Shown one piece after another: positions 54,645 to 63,267 of a stretch of DNA of 64,000 nt. The number at the start of each line of letters is the position of its first letter. Position 1 is the first letter of the stretch. Position numbers and translations under genes: made by a program. The notes beneath the pieces are model-generated. The model made no database searches, was not told the DNA's origin, and worked only from the letters and a program-made list of their open reading frames with translations. This stretch comes from Muribaculaceae bacterium (GTDB lineage: Bacteria; Bacteroidota; Bacteroidia; Bacteroidales; Muribaculaceae), in contig JAFVPD010000021.1 in assembly GCA_017505535.1 (NCBI GenBank), forward strand, positions 1 through 64,000, written 5' to 3'.

Positions 54645-57377
54645 TTAGAAATTAACTCTCATCTTTATTGAGAATGTGCGACCAAAAGAATAGAATACTC
54701 TATAGGCATTTTCCCATGTGCCACGAGTGTCGGTGTTGGTGTAAGCGTCCATTACATAGTTGTAATTGAATAGGTTGTAAACGTTTCCATAAAGAGTAGC
54801 ATTTACACCGCCCAACTTAAATCTATAACTTGCCGACAAGTCAAATTGTTGTCCCCAGGGTATTTCCCATGGTTCGGCAACGCTTATGTTTGCACCGGGA
54901 GAATAGTTGCTTGATGAGATTTGATAGTCGGAATAGTTACGAGCATTAACGACCCAATCGGCACCTATGCGGAATCCCTTAAATGGACGGAAGTTCAAGC
55001 CAAGCGAACCGGTTGTTTGAGCCGAACCACCCACTTTAACTCCTTTTTGATTCAAAGTTGCTTTGGCATGGTCGGGAGCCATGATTCCTGATGCCACTAC
55101 ACCTTGTAGATTGGCAAGAGGTTGACCATTTTGGTTGTAGAAATAACCTGTTGCGTTGCTGGCCCATTCCCAGTCGCCCCATGAGAACATTCCCTCAACA
55201 TCGATCCAGCTAAATGGGCGATAACGGAATTCAAGTTCAACACCCATGTGACGTGCATCTACACCTTGCATGTTGAAGTAATAGCGGTCACCTGCATGTT
55301 CTCCTGCTGTAATGTCGCCCGAGCGAGTAGCAGTCTTGTCCATCCAAGTAGTGTGATAAGCATTCAAATTGGCTGAGAATACAGGTGAATGATATCCATA
55401 ACCAACTTCATATGACATGATTTTTTCATTGATTGCATCGGGGTTAGTTGCATTGCTCACGGTTGAGCTCAAGAATGCACCTCCCGAGAAGAATGGAGCA
55501 CGGCTTATATAACCTGCGTTTACATACACGTTGTTGTTACGGTCAATGTTATAGTTGGCACCGGCCTTGACTGTTCCGCCCAAGAAATTGAGGGTTTCAG
55601 ATTTTTCATGTTCTTTGTCATAGTAGAAATGGTCAACACGCCAGTAGCCTGTGTTGCTGATTGATCCGGCAAGAATCACATTGAGTTTTCTATCAAATGC
55701 ATTATATTCAGCTTGAGCATAGACACCTTCTTGATGAGTGTGACCATCATAGTCACGATAAACGATGTCGCCGACACCAAGTTTCTCATATTTCCAATTA
55801 GGATCGAGTGCCTTTGCATTATTTTCGGCTTTTACATCGTCGCGACTGCTGTCGTCCATGAAGTAAGCACCATCATAGAGGTCAATGATCTCGTTGTTGT
55901 GGTGTCCTACATAGTAGCGCATATCAATACCACCTGTAAATGTGAGTTTACCGGGGAGGAATTCATTTTTATAAGTAGAAACAAGTCCATACCATTCGTG
56001 GCTGTTATTTGATTGGCTCATGATCATGTTTGAACCTGTCACGCTATTGGCATTCATCTCTTGAATCTTATCGTAGGCAAATGTTCCATCGGCATTACGG
56101 AAAAGAGTGTTTACCAATCCGTTTGAAGCACCATACCATGATGAATAGCTCAACGAAGTGCCGTTATATGTTCCACGTCCTTGACCTGAATAGCCACCAC
56201 CTTTTGCAAACGAAACGTATGCAGTTGTTGAAAGTGATGATTTGTGATCGATTTGCCAAATGTGACCAAGTGAAATTTGAGGTTTGTGATAGGTGTTGAG
56301 ATTTGATGAACGCACTTGACCATTCTTGTCGTAACCAAATGTTGGGTTATACTTATATGGGCTGTCTCCGTCCATGTAATCTCTCATGTTTTGCCATTCG
56401 TTGATTGTGAGACCGTCAGCACTTGAGCGTTTGTTGTGTTTTTGTGGCGCACCAAATGCAGTCAACGACAATTGATGATCGTCATTGAGACGTTTTGATA
56501 CATTCACAAAGTAGTTGTAGCTATTGAAGAAAGTTCCTTGAACATATCCGTCGCCCCATTTGCGAGATCCAAGAACTGTGATGGCCCAACCGTTGTCCAT
56601 CAATCCGGTTGATAGTTTTACACCATAATTGTTCATGCCATCATTACCCATTCCGTACCATACGCTACCACCTTTCTTGGCATCGAGCGATTGAGTAACA
56701 ATATTAATTGTACCACCAACTGAAGGAGCCGAAAGAATTGCGGCGCCCAATCCGCGTTGTGCTTGCATTGATGAAGTCACGTCTGACAATCCGGCCCAGT
56801 TTGACCAATATACGCCACCCCACTCCATGTCGTTGATGGGAATACCATTAATGAGAACAGCGACATTTGCCGACTTGAAACCGCGCATGTTGGTTTTAGC
56901 ATCGCCAAAACCACCGCCGTCTTTTGTGGTCCACACACCGGGAGTTGTTTTCAACACTTCGGGGAACTCTTGGTTTCCGAGTTTCACGTCAATTGCAGCT
57001 GCATCAACTTGCGAAATCGCAACAGGAGTTACACGAGTGCGTGCTACCGATTGAGTAACCACAACGTCTTGAAGCATTTTTGACTCTACTTCAAGTTTTA
57101 TTGAACCTACATTTGAAGCCACGTTAACTGTAGCAGGTTTATAACCTACAAATGTGATGGTTAAAGACTTTGTGCCTTGTGGCACCTTTACTGAGAATTT
57201 TCCGTCGATATCAGTCGCAGTTGTTGCTACTCCGTCGGTAATTGATACTGTGGCGCCTATAACAGGCTCGCCATTCTCGTCAACAACTATACCACGGCAA
57301 TTGACATCGCCCGATGCCGCAAACGCCTGTGTACAAGCCAGCAGGAGTGCGGTGAAGATGAAAATCAGTCTCTTCAT
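54645..57377 (-). CDS. TonB-dependent outer-membrane receptor (no SusD partner)
   Basis: The 910-residue protein, taking the ATG at 57377 (MKRLIFIFTALLL), has a signal peptide, a carboxypeptidase-regulatory-like domain (RGIVVDENGEPVIGATVSIT), a TonB-box/plug (QDVVVTQSVARTRVTPVAIS, AAAIDVKLGNQEFPEVL, NMRGFKSANVAVLINGIPI) and a barrel ending in RTFSIKMRVNF. Unlike SusC it is shorter and followed not by a SusD gene but by the repeat lipoprotein, with 11 nt between. The promoter at 57483-57513 gives a leader of about 100 nt. Substrate unknown; the plug contains the aromatic-rich segment DMEWGGVYWSNWAG. Confidence 0.9.
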   Translation of the reverse strand: MKRLIFIFTALLLACTQAFAASGDVNCRGIVVDENGEPVIGATVSITDGVATTATDIDGKFSVKVPQGTKSLTITFVGYKPATVNVASNVGSIKLEVESKMLQDVVVTQSVARTRVTPVAISQVDAAAIDVKLGNQEFPEVLKTTPGVWTTKDGGGFGDAKTNMRGFKSANVAVLINGIPINDMEWGGVYWSNWAGLSDVTSSMQAQRGLGAAILSAPSVGGTINIVTQSLDAKKGGSVWYGMGNDGMNNYGVKLSTGLMDNGWAITVLGSRKWGDGYVQGTFFNSYNYFVNVSKRLNDDHQLSLTAFGAPQKHNKRSSADGLTINEWQNMRDYMDGDSPYKYNPTFGYDKNGQVRSSNLNTYHKPQISLGHIWQIDHKSSLSTTAYVSFAKGGGYSGQGRGTYNGTSLSYSSWYGASNGLVNTLFRNADGTFAYDKIQEMNANSVTGSNMIMSQSNNSHEWYGLVSTYKNEFLPGKLTFTGGIDMRYYVGHHNNEIIDLYDGAYFMDDSSRDDVKAENNAKALDPNWKYEKLGVGDIVYRDYDGHTHQEGVYAQAEYNAFDRKLNVILAGSISNTGYWRVDHFYYDKEHEKSETLNFLGGTVKAGANYNIDRNNNVYVNAGYISRAPFFSGGAFLSSTVSNATNPDAINEKIMSYEVGYGYHSPVFSANLNAYHTTWMDKTATRSGDITAGEHAGDRYYFNMQGVDARHMGVELEFRYRPFSWIDVEGMFSWGDWEWASNATGYFYNQNGQPLANLQGVVASGIMAPDHAKATLNQKGVKVGGSAQTTGSLGLNFRPFKGFRIGADWVVNARNYSDYQISSSNYSPGANISVAEPWEIPWGQQFDLSASYRFKLGGVNATLYGNVYNLFNYNYVMDAYTNTDTRGTWENAYRVFYSFGRTFSIKMRVNF

Positions 57378-57482
57378 ACGTGTCTTGATAATTTGATTAA
57401 TAACTAAAAATTGTATATTTAATTGGTTTTTATGCAAATTTATCTTTATACAATCACTATGCATTTATTCCTTTCTACGTTA

Positions 57483-57513
57483 CAAATGTAGATATTCTTT
57501 ACCATTTTGCCAA
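57483..57513 (-). promoter_or_regulatory. Promoter of the TonB receptor operon
   Basis: Minus-strand TTG (57513-57511), 20-nt spacer, TACATTTG (57490-57483). A second TAAATTTG box at 57442-57435 lacks a TTG. Confidence 0.5.
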
Positions 57514-57671
57514 ATCTTCATTGTTACAATTTGATTACAATTAACATCAATCTAAACCTCTCCTTTTACTCTGAGATAATTAATAAACCTAACATTCTCC
57601 CAAAAAGAAATAGGTGGAAATAATTTATTATTTCTTTATCCTCACTACAACTATTGAAGCGCCAACGGCAC

Positions 57672-57830
57672 ATGCTGCAGCCCTACTCAAAGAAACGACT
57701 GAGGGCCGAAGATGTGATGCGTTTCCCATGGGAGTCCGGCGAGTTGCCCGATAAAGGCGATGCTACGTTGAGTGCCGAAGAGATGGAAGCACGACGACAA
57801 GCTGCAATGGAACGCTACGGACTGAAATAA
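57672..57830 (+). pseudogene. C-terminal fragment of a phage-like protein
   Basis: The plus strand encodes MLQPYSKKRLRAEDVMRFPW and on to RQAAMERYGLK before a stop at 57828. In-frame coding begins only at 57624, after a stop, and no start region fits. The basic KKRLRAEDVMRFPWE pattern resembles C-termini of small tail-region proteins of Bacteroidota prophages. It is more G+C-rich than the AT-rich sequence around it. The upstream part is absent, so it is probably a remnant rather than a gene. Confidence 0.45.
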
Positions 57831-57857
57831 AAACGGCCTCATGAAAACATGAGACCG
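57826..57857 (-). terminator. Terminator of the small membrane protein gene
   Basis: On the minus strand CGGTCTCATG-TTTT-CATGAGGCCG (one mismatch) is followed by TTTTTATTT. It begins about 22 nt after the stop of the gene at 57880. Confidence 0.75.
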
Positions 57858-57879
57858 GTGTATTGAAGGAAATGAGTGG

Positions 57880-58056
57880 TTACTCATCTGGATCCATACC
57901 GAGTAGTTCGCGAGCTTTGCGCTTACGCCGCTCAACTTCCCATTCTTTAATTGCTTTATTTTGTTCGTGTTCTTCAGCATGAGATATACCATACCAACAC
58001 ATATACCCCAATAGAGCACCAATTAATAGCGCTAATATGATTAGAAACTCTCTCAT
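57880..58056 (-). CDS. Small membrane protein of 58 residues
   Basis: From the ATG at 58056 the protein reads MREFLIILALLIGALLGYMC, then a short soluble part rich in charged residues (EEHEQNKAIKEWEVERRKRK, ending LLGMDPDE). So it has one membrane segment and a charged, probably helical tail. No known family is recognised. Expression is supported by a perfect promoter at 58083-58112, a 23-nt leader and a terminator at 57826-57857. A longer reading from 58209 would start upstream of the promoter and is rejected. Confidence 0.7.
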   Translation of the reverse strand: MREFLIILALLIGALLGYMCWYGISHAEEHEQNKAIKEWEVERRKRKARELLGMDPDE

Positions 58057-58082
58057 ATAAATATATAAATTAACTTTATTTG

Positions 58083-58112
58083 CAAATATACTAATATAAA
58101 TTGATAAAACAA
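58083..58112 (-). promoter_or_regulatory. Promoter of the small membrane protein gene
   Basis: Minus-strand TTG (58112-58110), 19-nt spacer, TATATTTG (58090-58083). It is one of the best matches in the window. Confidence 0.62.
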
Positions 58113-58168
58113 TGAGTGAAACCATAAAATTTCGCATAGACATAGAAAGTAATGGGAACGTTTCTTGA
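58112..58168 (+). pseudogene. Candidate N-terminal remnant of a phage tail protein
   Basis: The plus strand has a start codon at 58112 followed by MSETIKFRIDIESNGNVS and a stop. This resembles the first residues of tail tape-measure-like proteins in Bacteroidota prophages, as recalled. It is only 18 codons long, so it could be chance. It lies on the same strand as the fragment at 57672, in the order expected for a tail gene cluster. Confidence 0.3.
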
Positions 58169-58235
58169 AACGGTCGCAAATGCCTATCTATGTCTCTGCT
58201 CCAATTCAAAAAATCAAGAAAATAACGTTTTTATT

Positions 58236-58265
58236 TTGTCAGATAAAAAAAACTCGCTAACTTTG
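58236..58265 (+). promoter_or_regulatory. Promoter of tRNA-Lys
   Basis: Plus-strand TTG (58236-58238), 19-nt spacer, TAACTTTG (58258-58265), 19 nt before the tRNA 5' end. Confidence 0.62.
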
Positions 58266-58284
58266 CATCGCATTTTTGAGAAAT

Positions 58285-58357
58285 GACTCCGTAGCTCAGT
58301 TGGTAGAGCAAATGACTCTTAATCATTGGGTCGAGAGTTCGAGCCTCTCCGGGGTCA
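58285..58357 (+). tRNA. tRNA-Lys (CTT)
   Basis: GACTCCG and CGGGGTC form the acceptor stem (one G-T pair). The D-arm has AGCTCAGTTGGTAGAGC, the anticodon stem AATGA/TCATT holds loop CTCTTAA (anticodon CTT), and the T-arm has GAGTTCGAGCCTC. CCA is not encoded. It has its own promoter and terminator. Confidence 0.95.
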
Positions 58358-58374
58358 CTAAAATCACCCAAATT

Positions 58375-58406
58375 ACGCAATTGATGAATTCATCAATTGC
58401 GTTTTT
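58375..58406 (+). terminator. Terminator of tRNA-Lys
   Basis: A perfect 28-nt palindrome (58375-58402, half-site ACGCAATTGATGAA) is followed by TTTTT. It lies 17 nt after the tRNA. Confidence 0.85.
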
Positions 58407-58696
58407 GTTATACCCACTTTCATACCCCTAAAGTTGGTTCAGTCGCTTTTTAGTGTGGATAACATCACTAATGTATAATCACAACCTTGTAACAAATCGT
58501 GCTTCGCACGTCTCCCACACAAAATAACTACTGAGCCCCTAAAGTTTAACATTACGTTAACACTTTACGCAGAAAACATGCTCACAACGTATTTCTTTAA
58601 CAAAAAATGCGCGTTAATTAATAGCACCTTAAAGAATTATCTCAAAATATTGCGTAAATTTGTGCAAAACTAACATAATAACACTATCTATTATCA
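58407..58696. other. Intergenic region upstream of the 1461-residue T9SS cargo gene
   Basis: The 290 nt hold a CCCCTAAAGTT repeat (around 58426 and 58536), a small CGTGC/GCACG hairpin near 58500, and a TAAATTTG box at 58655-58662 that lacks a TTG at the right distance. I see no gene. Confidence 0.5.
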
Positions 58697-61600
58697 ATGA
58701 AAAAAATTTTAGTTGGGCTGTTGCTCTCTTTGGCAACAATATTGCCAAGTACACTAAGGGCGCAATCTATCACAATGTCATCAACGCCCACAACGACTAA
58801 CACTATCGGGCATTTTATTTGGAACTCCCAATCGGTATTTGCCAAACAATTTGCAGTATCAAATGGTGTTGTTTACACCTTCTTTCCACTCAATAAAAAC
58901 ACGTTGCTCTATTGGAACGCAACATCTTCTGCAACAAGCATGCAGGAGATGAGCACCGGTGGCACAGCCGGCCAATTGGGTTGGGGCATCTGTACCGACG
59001 ACGCAGGCAACGTTATTTATGCCCACGGAACAGCTTACAACGCCAAAGTTTCATCGGTGAGAGTCCTCAAAAAAAGTTCAGGATATGGAGTTCCCGTATC
59101 TATGAGCAATGCAAAGGACATCACTAACGTTGGCACAATTTTTAACGACACCCGCGTGGCAACTAACACAACATTTTTCTTCGCATCGGGCAACTGCTAC
59201 GAAGGTCGTGGTGCTCTATGGTTTACAAATGGAACATACATCGCCAAAATTGAGCTTTACAACGGTCAGGCAACCTTTCAACGTGTTTACACCCTTCACA
59301 TCAATAACGTGACCGACTCTCATGGTAATTTCACTCAATACTTTGGTGGATCAACAATGGCCCCCGAGTGTTCTATTCGCCCCATTGGACACAATCGTTT
59401 CCTTTTCCAAAACAACAATGTTTTGTCAATCCTAAAAATCCAAGAAACCGGCAGTGTAGTAGAAGTCACCGACTATTTGGGTTGGTACCGCAATCCAAGC
59501 GCCGACCTTGACTCTATCGGTGGTCATGAAATATTGGTGAGACCCTACAGCGAGGGACGCACTTGGAATGGTAAAATCACTGTTCAAGACCGCACTGCAG
59601 GTACAAACCTTGCCAATGGGATATACGCCGTAGGAGTAGCTCCGTTCTACTATTCAACCAACCCCTACTACAACTACTCAAACGTGAACGCATGGTGTGA
59701 ATTTGAAAAAGTCGATGAGCAAACACTCGCACTTTACACCTATGTTCCAGGGACCTACGACAACCAAACGACCTCTCGTTATGGGTTTGCCAAATACCTC
59801 ATCAAAGTCAACAACATTAACACCAATGCGTGCACCAATGTCGTAGCAGGCACACCCTATGAAAGCGAGCTTTTCCCCGGCCGTCAAGACGTTGACATCA
59901 CATGGACAGCCCCATCGGGAACCGCTCCAACCGAATATGCTGTATATGCCCAAGCGACAATCAACTCCTATACAGTACCATGTGCAACAACCAGCCATGT
60001 TTATTTTGGTACAAAAGCACCAAAGCCCCTCACCGGTTGGGTGAAACTCGGCACAACAACTTCAACATCATTCACCCATGCCGATGCCAAATGGTATCAA
60101 CAAGAGTGGTATGACGACATTTTCCCCACCACCTATAAATATAAGGTAGTACCCATTTACAATGGCATTGCAGGTAGCGAAGCCATTTCCAACGAGGTGC
60201 AGCCCAAATTCTTGTGCAACGTACCTCAATGGGACGAAGAACACATTCGCAACTACGATGGATATTGTAAAGTCCAACTCTTCTGGAAACAAACCTATGG
60301 TTTGCAGCCCAATTATTATCGTGTGTATCGTGATGGAAAACTCATTGCCGACAATGTTGCAGCGTGGAACTACATCGACCAAGACCTTTCACAACAACGC
60401 AAATACACCTACACGATTGAAGCATGCTACTCCAACTTTGAAGAAAAGCGCACCGGTATAGCTAAAACTTTTGACATCGGTATCAGAGACTGGGGAAAAC
60501 CCACCTATAAAATCTCTAAAGTATATGACTACTCAATACCCAATGGTGAAACTCAAATCGACGACGTAGCTAAAAGTATAAACCCCACTATCGTATTCAG
60601 CAAAGACCACTATAAACAAGCTGCATTCCACAACGGATATTGGTATATCATGACAAATGGTGGCATCAACGTGTCAAACGCAATGGGAGGCAACATATTG
60701 AAAGTTTCGGCAGGAGATCCCAACGACTCTAACGACCCCTATGCCAAAGCAGGACAATATGTGACAAATCATTGCCAAGTACTTGTTAACTACGACAAAA
60801 TCAACTACGTTCAATCAACCGGTATCGCTGTTGACAACGGCGGCAACATATTTATACGTCAAAACACATCTGACGCCACATGGCATGCCTATCCACTTCG
60901 TGCCGGCTCTATCTACAAGCCCAATGGCACACTAATGTGCGACGTTGACCTCTCACACATTGCATTTGACGAGTACAAAGGCGTTGTAACCGAGCCATAC
61001 CCCGGACGTGTCGATTATTACTACATGACAGGCGACCTCACAAACATTGGTGGTGTTGCATATCTCTACATTGCACCAACATCTACAACAGCCGTTTATG
61101 TAGTGAAACTCACACGCACCGCAGCTTCGACAGTGACTGCTTCAGAATATTACACCTACAATGAAACCGGCAAGAACTCGGTAACCGGCGCTCGCTTCTA
61201 TGAAAATGCCGAAAACTATGCATTCCCCGTATTGTGCAAAGGCCGTGAAGGTGAATTTATTCACCAATTGCGCTCTCATGCCTACATCAGCCACTCTTCA
61301 CCCGACAAGACAACCTCTACCCGCAATGGTGTAATATATGAAACTCGTTCACGCGTAAACAATACAGGAGGTTGCACCCTTGAATTTAATGGTGAATTAT
61401 TTGTAATCACCCCTCAAAACCTATTCTCGGTTAACACCGGAAACTTCTATGTGGGAATGGCCGAGCGCGAGACAAGAGCCGATGGCACAGCCGAAACTGC
61501 GGCAGAAGCCGACCTCACAAGTATCATTCCTGCCGATAGCTGGTTTGAAGGCGATCAATCAAGTGTTTACTCCGACGCCAATGGTATCTCACTTTATGCC

Positions 61601-63082
61601 GAAATCGCAAAAAATGCCGACGGCACAATCGTTGATACCGATAACAATGGAGAGGCCGACTATGCCTACATTTACATGTATGTACCGGCAACCCGCATTG
61701 CTAAATTTAAACTTGAAACATCTTCACTATTCCCACCATCACAAGTATATCTTTCGGTAGATGCCGTCTATGGTGAATCGGAGGGCAATCGCACCGACGA
61801 TAACGACCTCTTGCGCTATGATGCAGTATCAACATGGGACGAAATAATTGGATATGGTGAAACTGCCGGCGGTAATGCCTATTACAATGTAAAAGGCTAT
61901 GAATTCCGCATCGAAGACGCCGATGGTACAATTTTAGGATCAACCACAATCAACGTTAGTGAGGTTTCTCATGTTACCGAAAACGGAGCAAATGTTGTAA
62001 AAGACAAAAATGGCAACATTATTCCCGGACTGTCATGGGCACAAAACACTACTTCCTACACCTATACCGATAACAATGGCAATCCTCAAACCGTTGAGCT
62101 CAACTATTATACCTACACTTATGTTGTTGAAAACGTGAAGGCTATGGACGACGACGGCAACAAACGTCTATTCTCGTCATACGTAACCGTTCTCTACAAA
62201 GGCGTACACGCAACGACAAATTCGCTTCAAGGGCTCAAGAGTGTTGAAACCTACGCTGCTGCCGACAACGGATATGCTCCTATGGCACCTATGGTTGAGG
62301 CCGAAATCACCAAGAGCAGCACTCCCCAATGGGCCGACTGGAATGCCAATAAAGTGAAAGACGAAAACGACGGATATTGGGACACCTACGATATCAAGCT
62401 CAACATCACCGAGCCCGAAGCAACTGAGCCTGTCAGCAATTATTCCATCACCATCGATAAGAGCAACGACCCCGGATTTACTCCCGACGATAAGGTTGTT
62501 GAGTTGACCGAGTTCTATCTCTACGACCCATCAAATGCCAACAGCACTTCTGAAGGGTATGTACTTGTGACCGACGGAGTAATTCCCGGCGACTACGATT
62601 TCTCTCAAGCACTGACCGACAATAAGCCCACCGTTGTGGTATATGAAAAAGATTACATCGGAACAGTTAATGCCGACGAGTCAATCTACGACGAGCAACA
62701 CCCCAACCCCGAAGATGGCACAAAGAATCTTGGCACATGGGAATTTATCGTCAGCGCCAACTATGCCGACACCAACCCCATCATTGCTCAAAGTGCCAAC
62801 AACGGCAGCGGAGACTCGACAATTGACGTATCAACAGCTGTCGAAAACATCGAGTACGACTCTAAATTGATTGTATTCCCAGTCCCGACTGATGGCATAC
62901 TCACCATTTATTCGCCTCAACCTATCAAAGCGATAAATGTAACATCAATCGCAGGCAACATCGTCAAATCAATTGCCGGGAACAACGATAGCTCAATGAT
63001 TATCTCTCTCGATGACTTGGCTCAAGGCTATTATTTCATAACCGTGAACAACCTCAAACCGTTGAGAATCATTAAGAAATAA
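58697..63082 (+). CDS. Large secreted protein with type A T9SS sorting domain
   Basis: The 1461-residue protein has a signal peptide (LLLSLATILPSTLRAQS) and a C-terminal 80-residue type A sorting domain (LIVFPVPTDGILTIYSPQP, then GYYFITVNNLKPLRIIKK). The body is beta-rich and Asn/Thr/Tyr-rich. Units such as LFPGRQDVDITWTAPSGTAP and PNYYRVYRDGKLIADNVA are fibronectin-III-like. The N-terminal half has a pattern of short strand repeats with SVRVLKKSSGYGVPVS that may be a beta-propeller. A later acidic region repeats DNNGNPQ and DDDGNKR-like turns. It is probably exported through PorU/PorV and displayed on the cell surface, possibly as an adhesin. Exact function unknown. It is monocistronic with a strong terminator at 63101. 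Confidence 0.85.
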   Translation: MKKILVGLLLSLATILPSTLRAQSITMSSTPTTTNTIGHFIWNSQSVFAKQFAVSNGVVYTFFPLNKNTLLYWNATSSATSMQEMSTGGTAGQLGWGICTDDAGNVIYAHGTAYNAKVSSVRVLKKSSGYGVPVSMSNAKDITNVGTIFNDTRVATNTTFFFASGNCYEGRGALWFTNGTYIAKIELYNGQATFQRVYTLHINNVTDSHGNFTQYFGGSTMAPECSIRPIGHNRFLFQNNNVLSILKIQETGSVVEVTDYLGWYRNPSADLDSIGGHEILVRPYSEGRTWNGKITVQDRTAGTNLANGIYAVGVAPFYYSTNPYYNYSNVNAWCEFEKVDEQTLALYTYVPGTYDNQTTSRYGFAKYLIKVNNINTNACTNVVAGTPYESELFPGRQDVDITWTAPSGTAPTEYAVYAQATINSYTVPCATTSHVYFGTKAPKPLTGWVKLGTTTSTSFTHADAKWYQQEWYDDIFPTTYKYKVVPIYNGIAGSEAISNEVQPKFLCNVPQWDEEHIRNYDGYCKVQLFWKQTYGLQPNYYRVYRDGKLIADNVAAWNYIDQDLSQQRKYTYTIEACYSNFEEKRTGIAKTFDIGIRDWGKPTYKISKVYDYSIPNGETQIDDVAKSINPTIVFSKDHYKQAAFHNGYWYIMTNGGINVSNAMGGNILKVSAGDPNDSNDPYAKAGQYVTNHCQVLVNYDKINYVQSTGIAVDNGGNIFIRQNTSDATWHAYPLRAGSIYKPNGTLMCDVDLSHIAFDEYKGVVTEPYPGRVDYYYMTGDLTNIGGVAYLYIAPTSTTAVYVVKLTRTAASTVTASEYYTYNETGKNSVTGARFYENAENYAFPVLCKGREGEFIHQLRSHAYISHSSPDKTTSTRNGVIYETRSRVNNTGGCTLEFNGELFVITPQNLFSVNTGNFYVGMAERETRADGTAETAAEADLTSIIPADSWFEGDQSSVYSDANGISLYAEIAKNADGTIVDTDNNGEADYAYIYMYVPATRIAKFKLETSSLFPPSQVYLSVDAVYGESEGNRTDDNDLLRYDAVSTWDEIIGYGETAGGNAYYNVKGYEFRIEDADGTILGSTTINVSEVSHVTENGANVVKDKNGNIIPGLSWAQNTTSYTYTDNNGNPQTVELNYYTYTYVVENVKAMDDDGNKRLFSSYVTVLYKGVHATTNSLQGLKSVETYAAADNGYAPMAPMVEAEITKSSTPQWADWNANKVKDENDGYWDTYDIKLNITEPEATEPVSNYSITIDKSNDPGFTPDDKVVELTEFYLYDPSNANSTSEGYVLVTDGVIPGDYDFSQALTDNKPTVVVYEKDYIGTVNADESIYDEQHPNPEDGTKNLGTWEFIVSANYADTNPIIAQSANNGSGDSTIDVSTAVENIEYDSKLIVFPVPTDGILTIYSPQPIKAINVTSIAGNIVKSIAGNNDSSMIISLDDLAQGYYFITVNNLKPLRIIKK

Positions 63083-63100
63083 CACATTCCCCCTACTCAT

Positions 63101-63136
63101 AAAAGCTGTGGCATGAAACATGTCACAGCTTTTTTG
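63101..63136 (+). terminator. Terminator of the T9SS cargo gene
   Basis: AAAAGCTGTGGCATG pairs with CATGTCACAGCTTTTTT (one mismatch) around a 3-nt loop, ending in a T-run. It lies 19 nt after the stop codon. Confidence 0.85.
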
Positions 63137-63211
63137 CATCTTCGTGTAGGCATGAATGTGATTTCCGCCGGCACTCTTCCACAAACCAACCGGCCATCAA
63201 CTTCAAAAATG

Positions 63212-63242
63212 TTGCGTATATTACAGAAAATGCGTAACTTCG
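63212..63242 (+). promoter_or_regulatory. Candidate promoter of tcdA
   Basis: Plus-strand TTG (63212-63214), 20-nt spacer, TAACTTCG (63235-63242), one mismatch from the TAnnTTTG pattern, about 25 nt before the start codon. Confidence 0.5.
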
Positions 63243-63267
63243 CTTGCTAAAGCCACAATTATCTACA

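Noticed and set aside
57687-58022. 111-residue minus-strand frame over the small membrane gene
   Set aside because: It overlaps the small gene in another frame and shows no signal peptide, promoter or family match.
58357-58440. Attachment site for an integrated element at tRNA-Lys
   Set aside because: No integrase and no repeat of the tRNA 3' end was seen nearby; the palindrome after the tRNA is its terminator.
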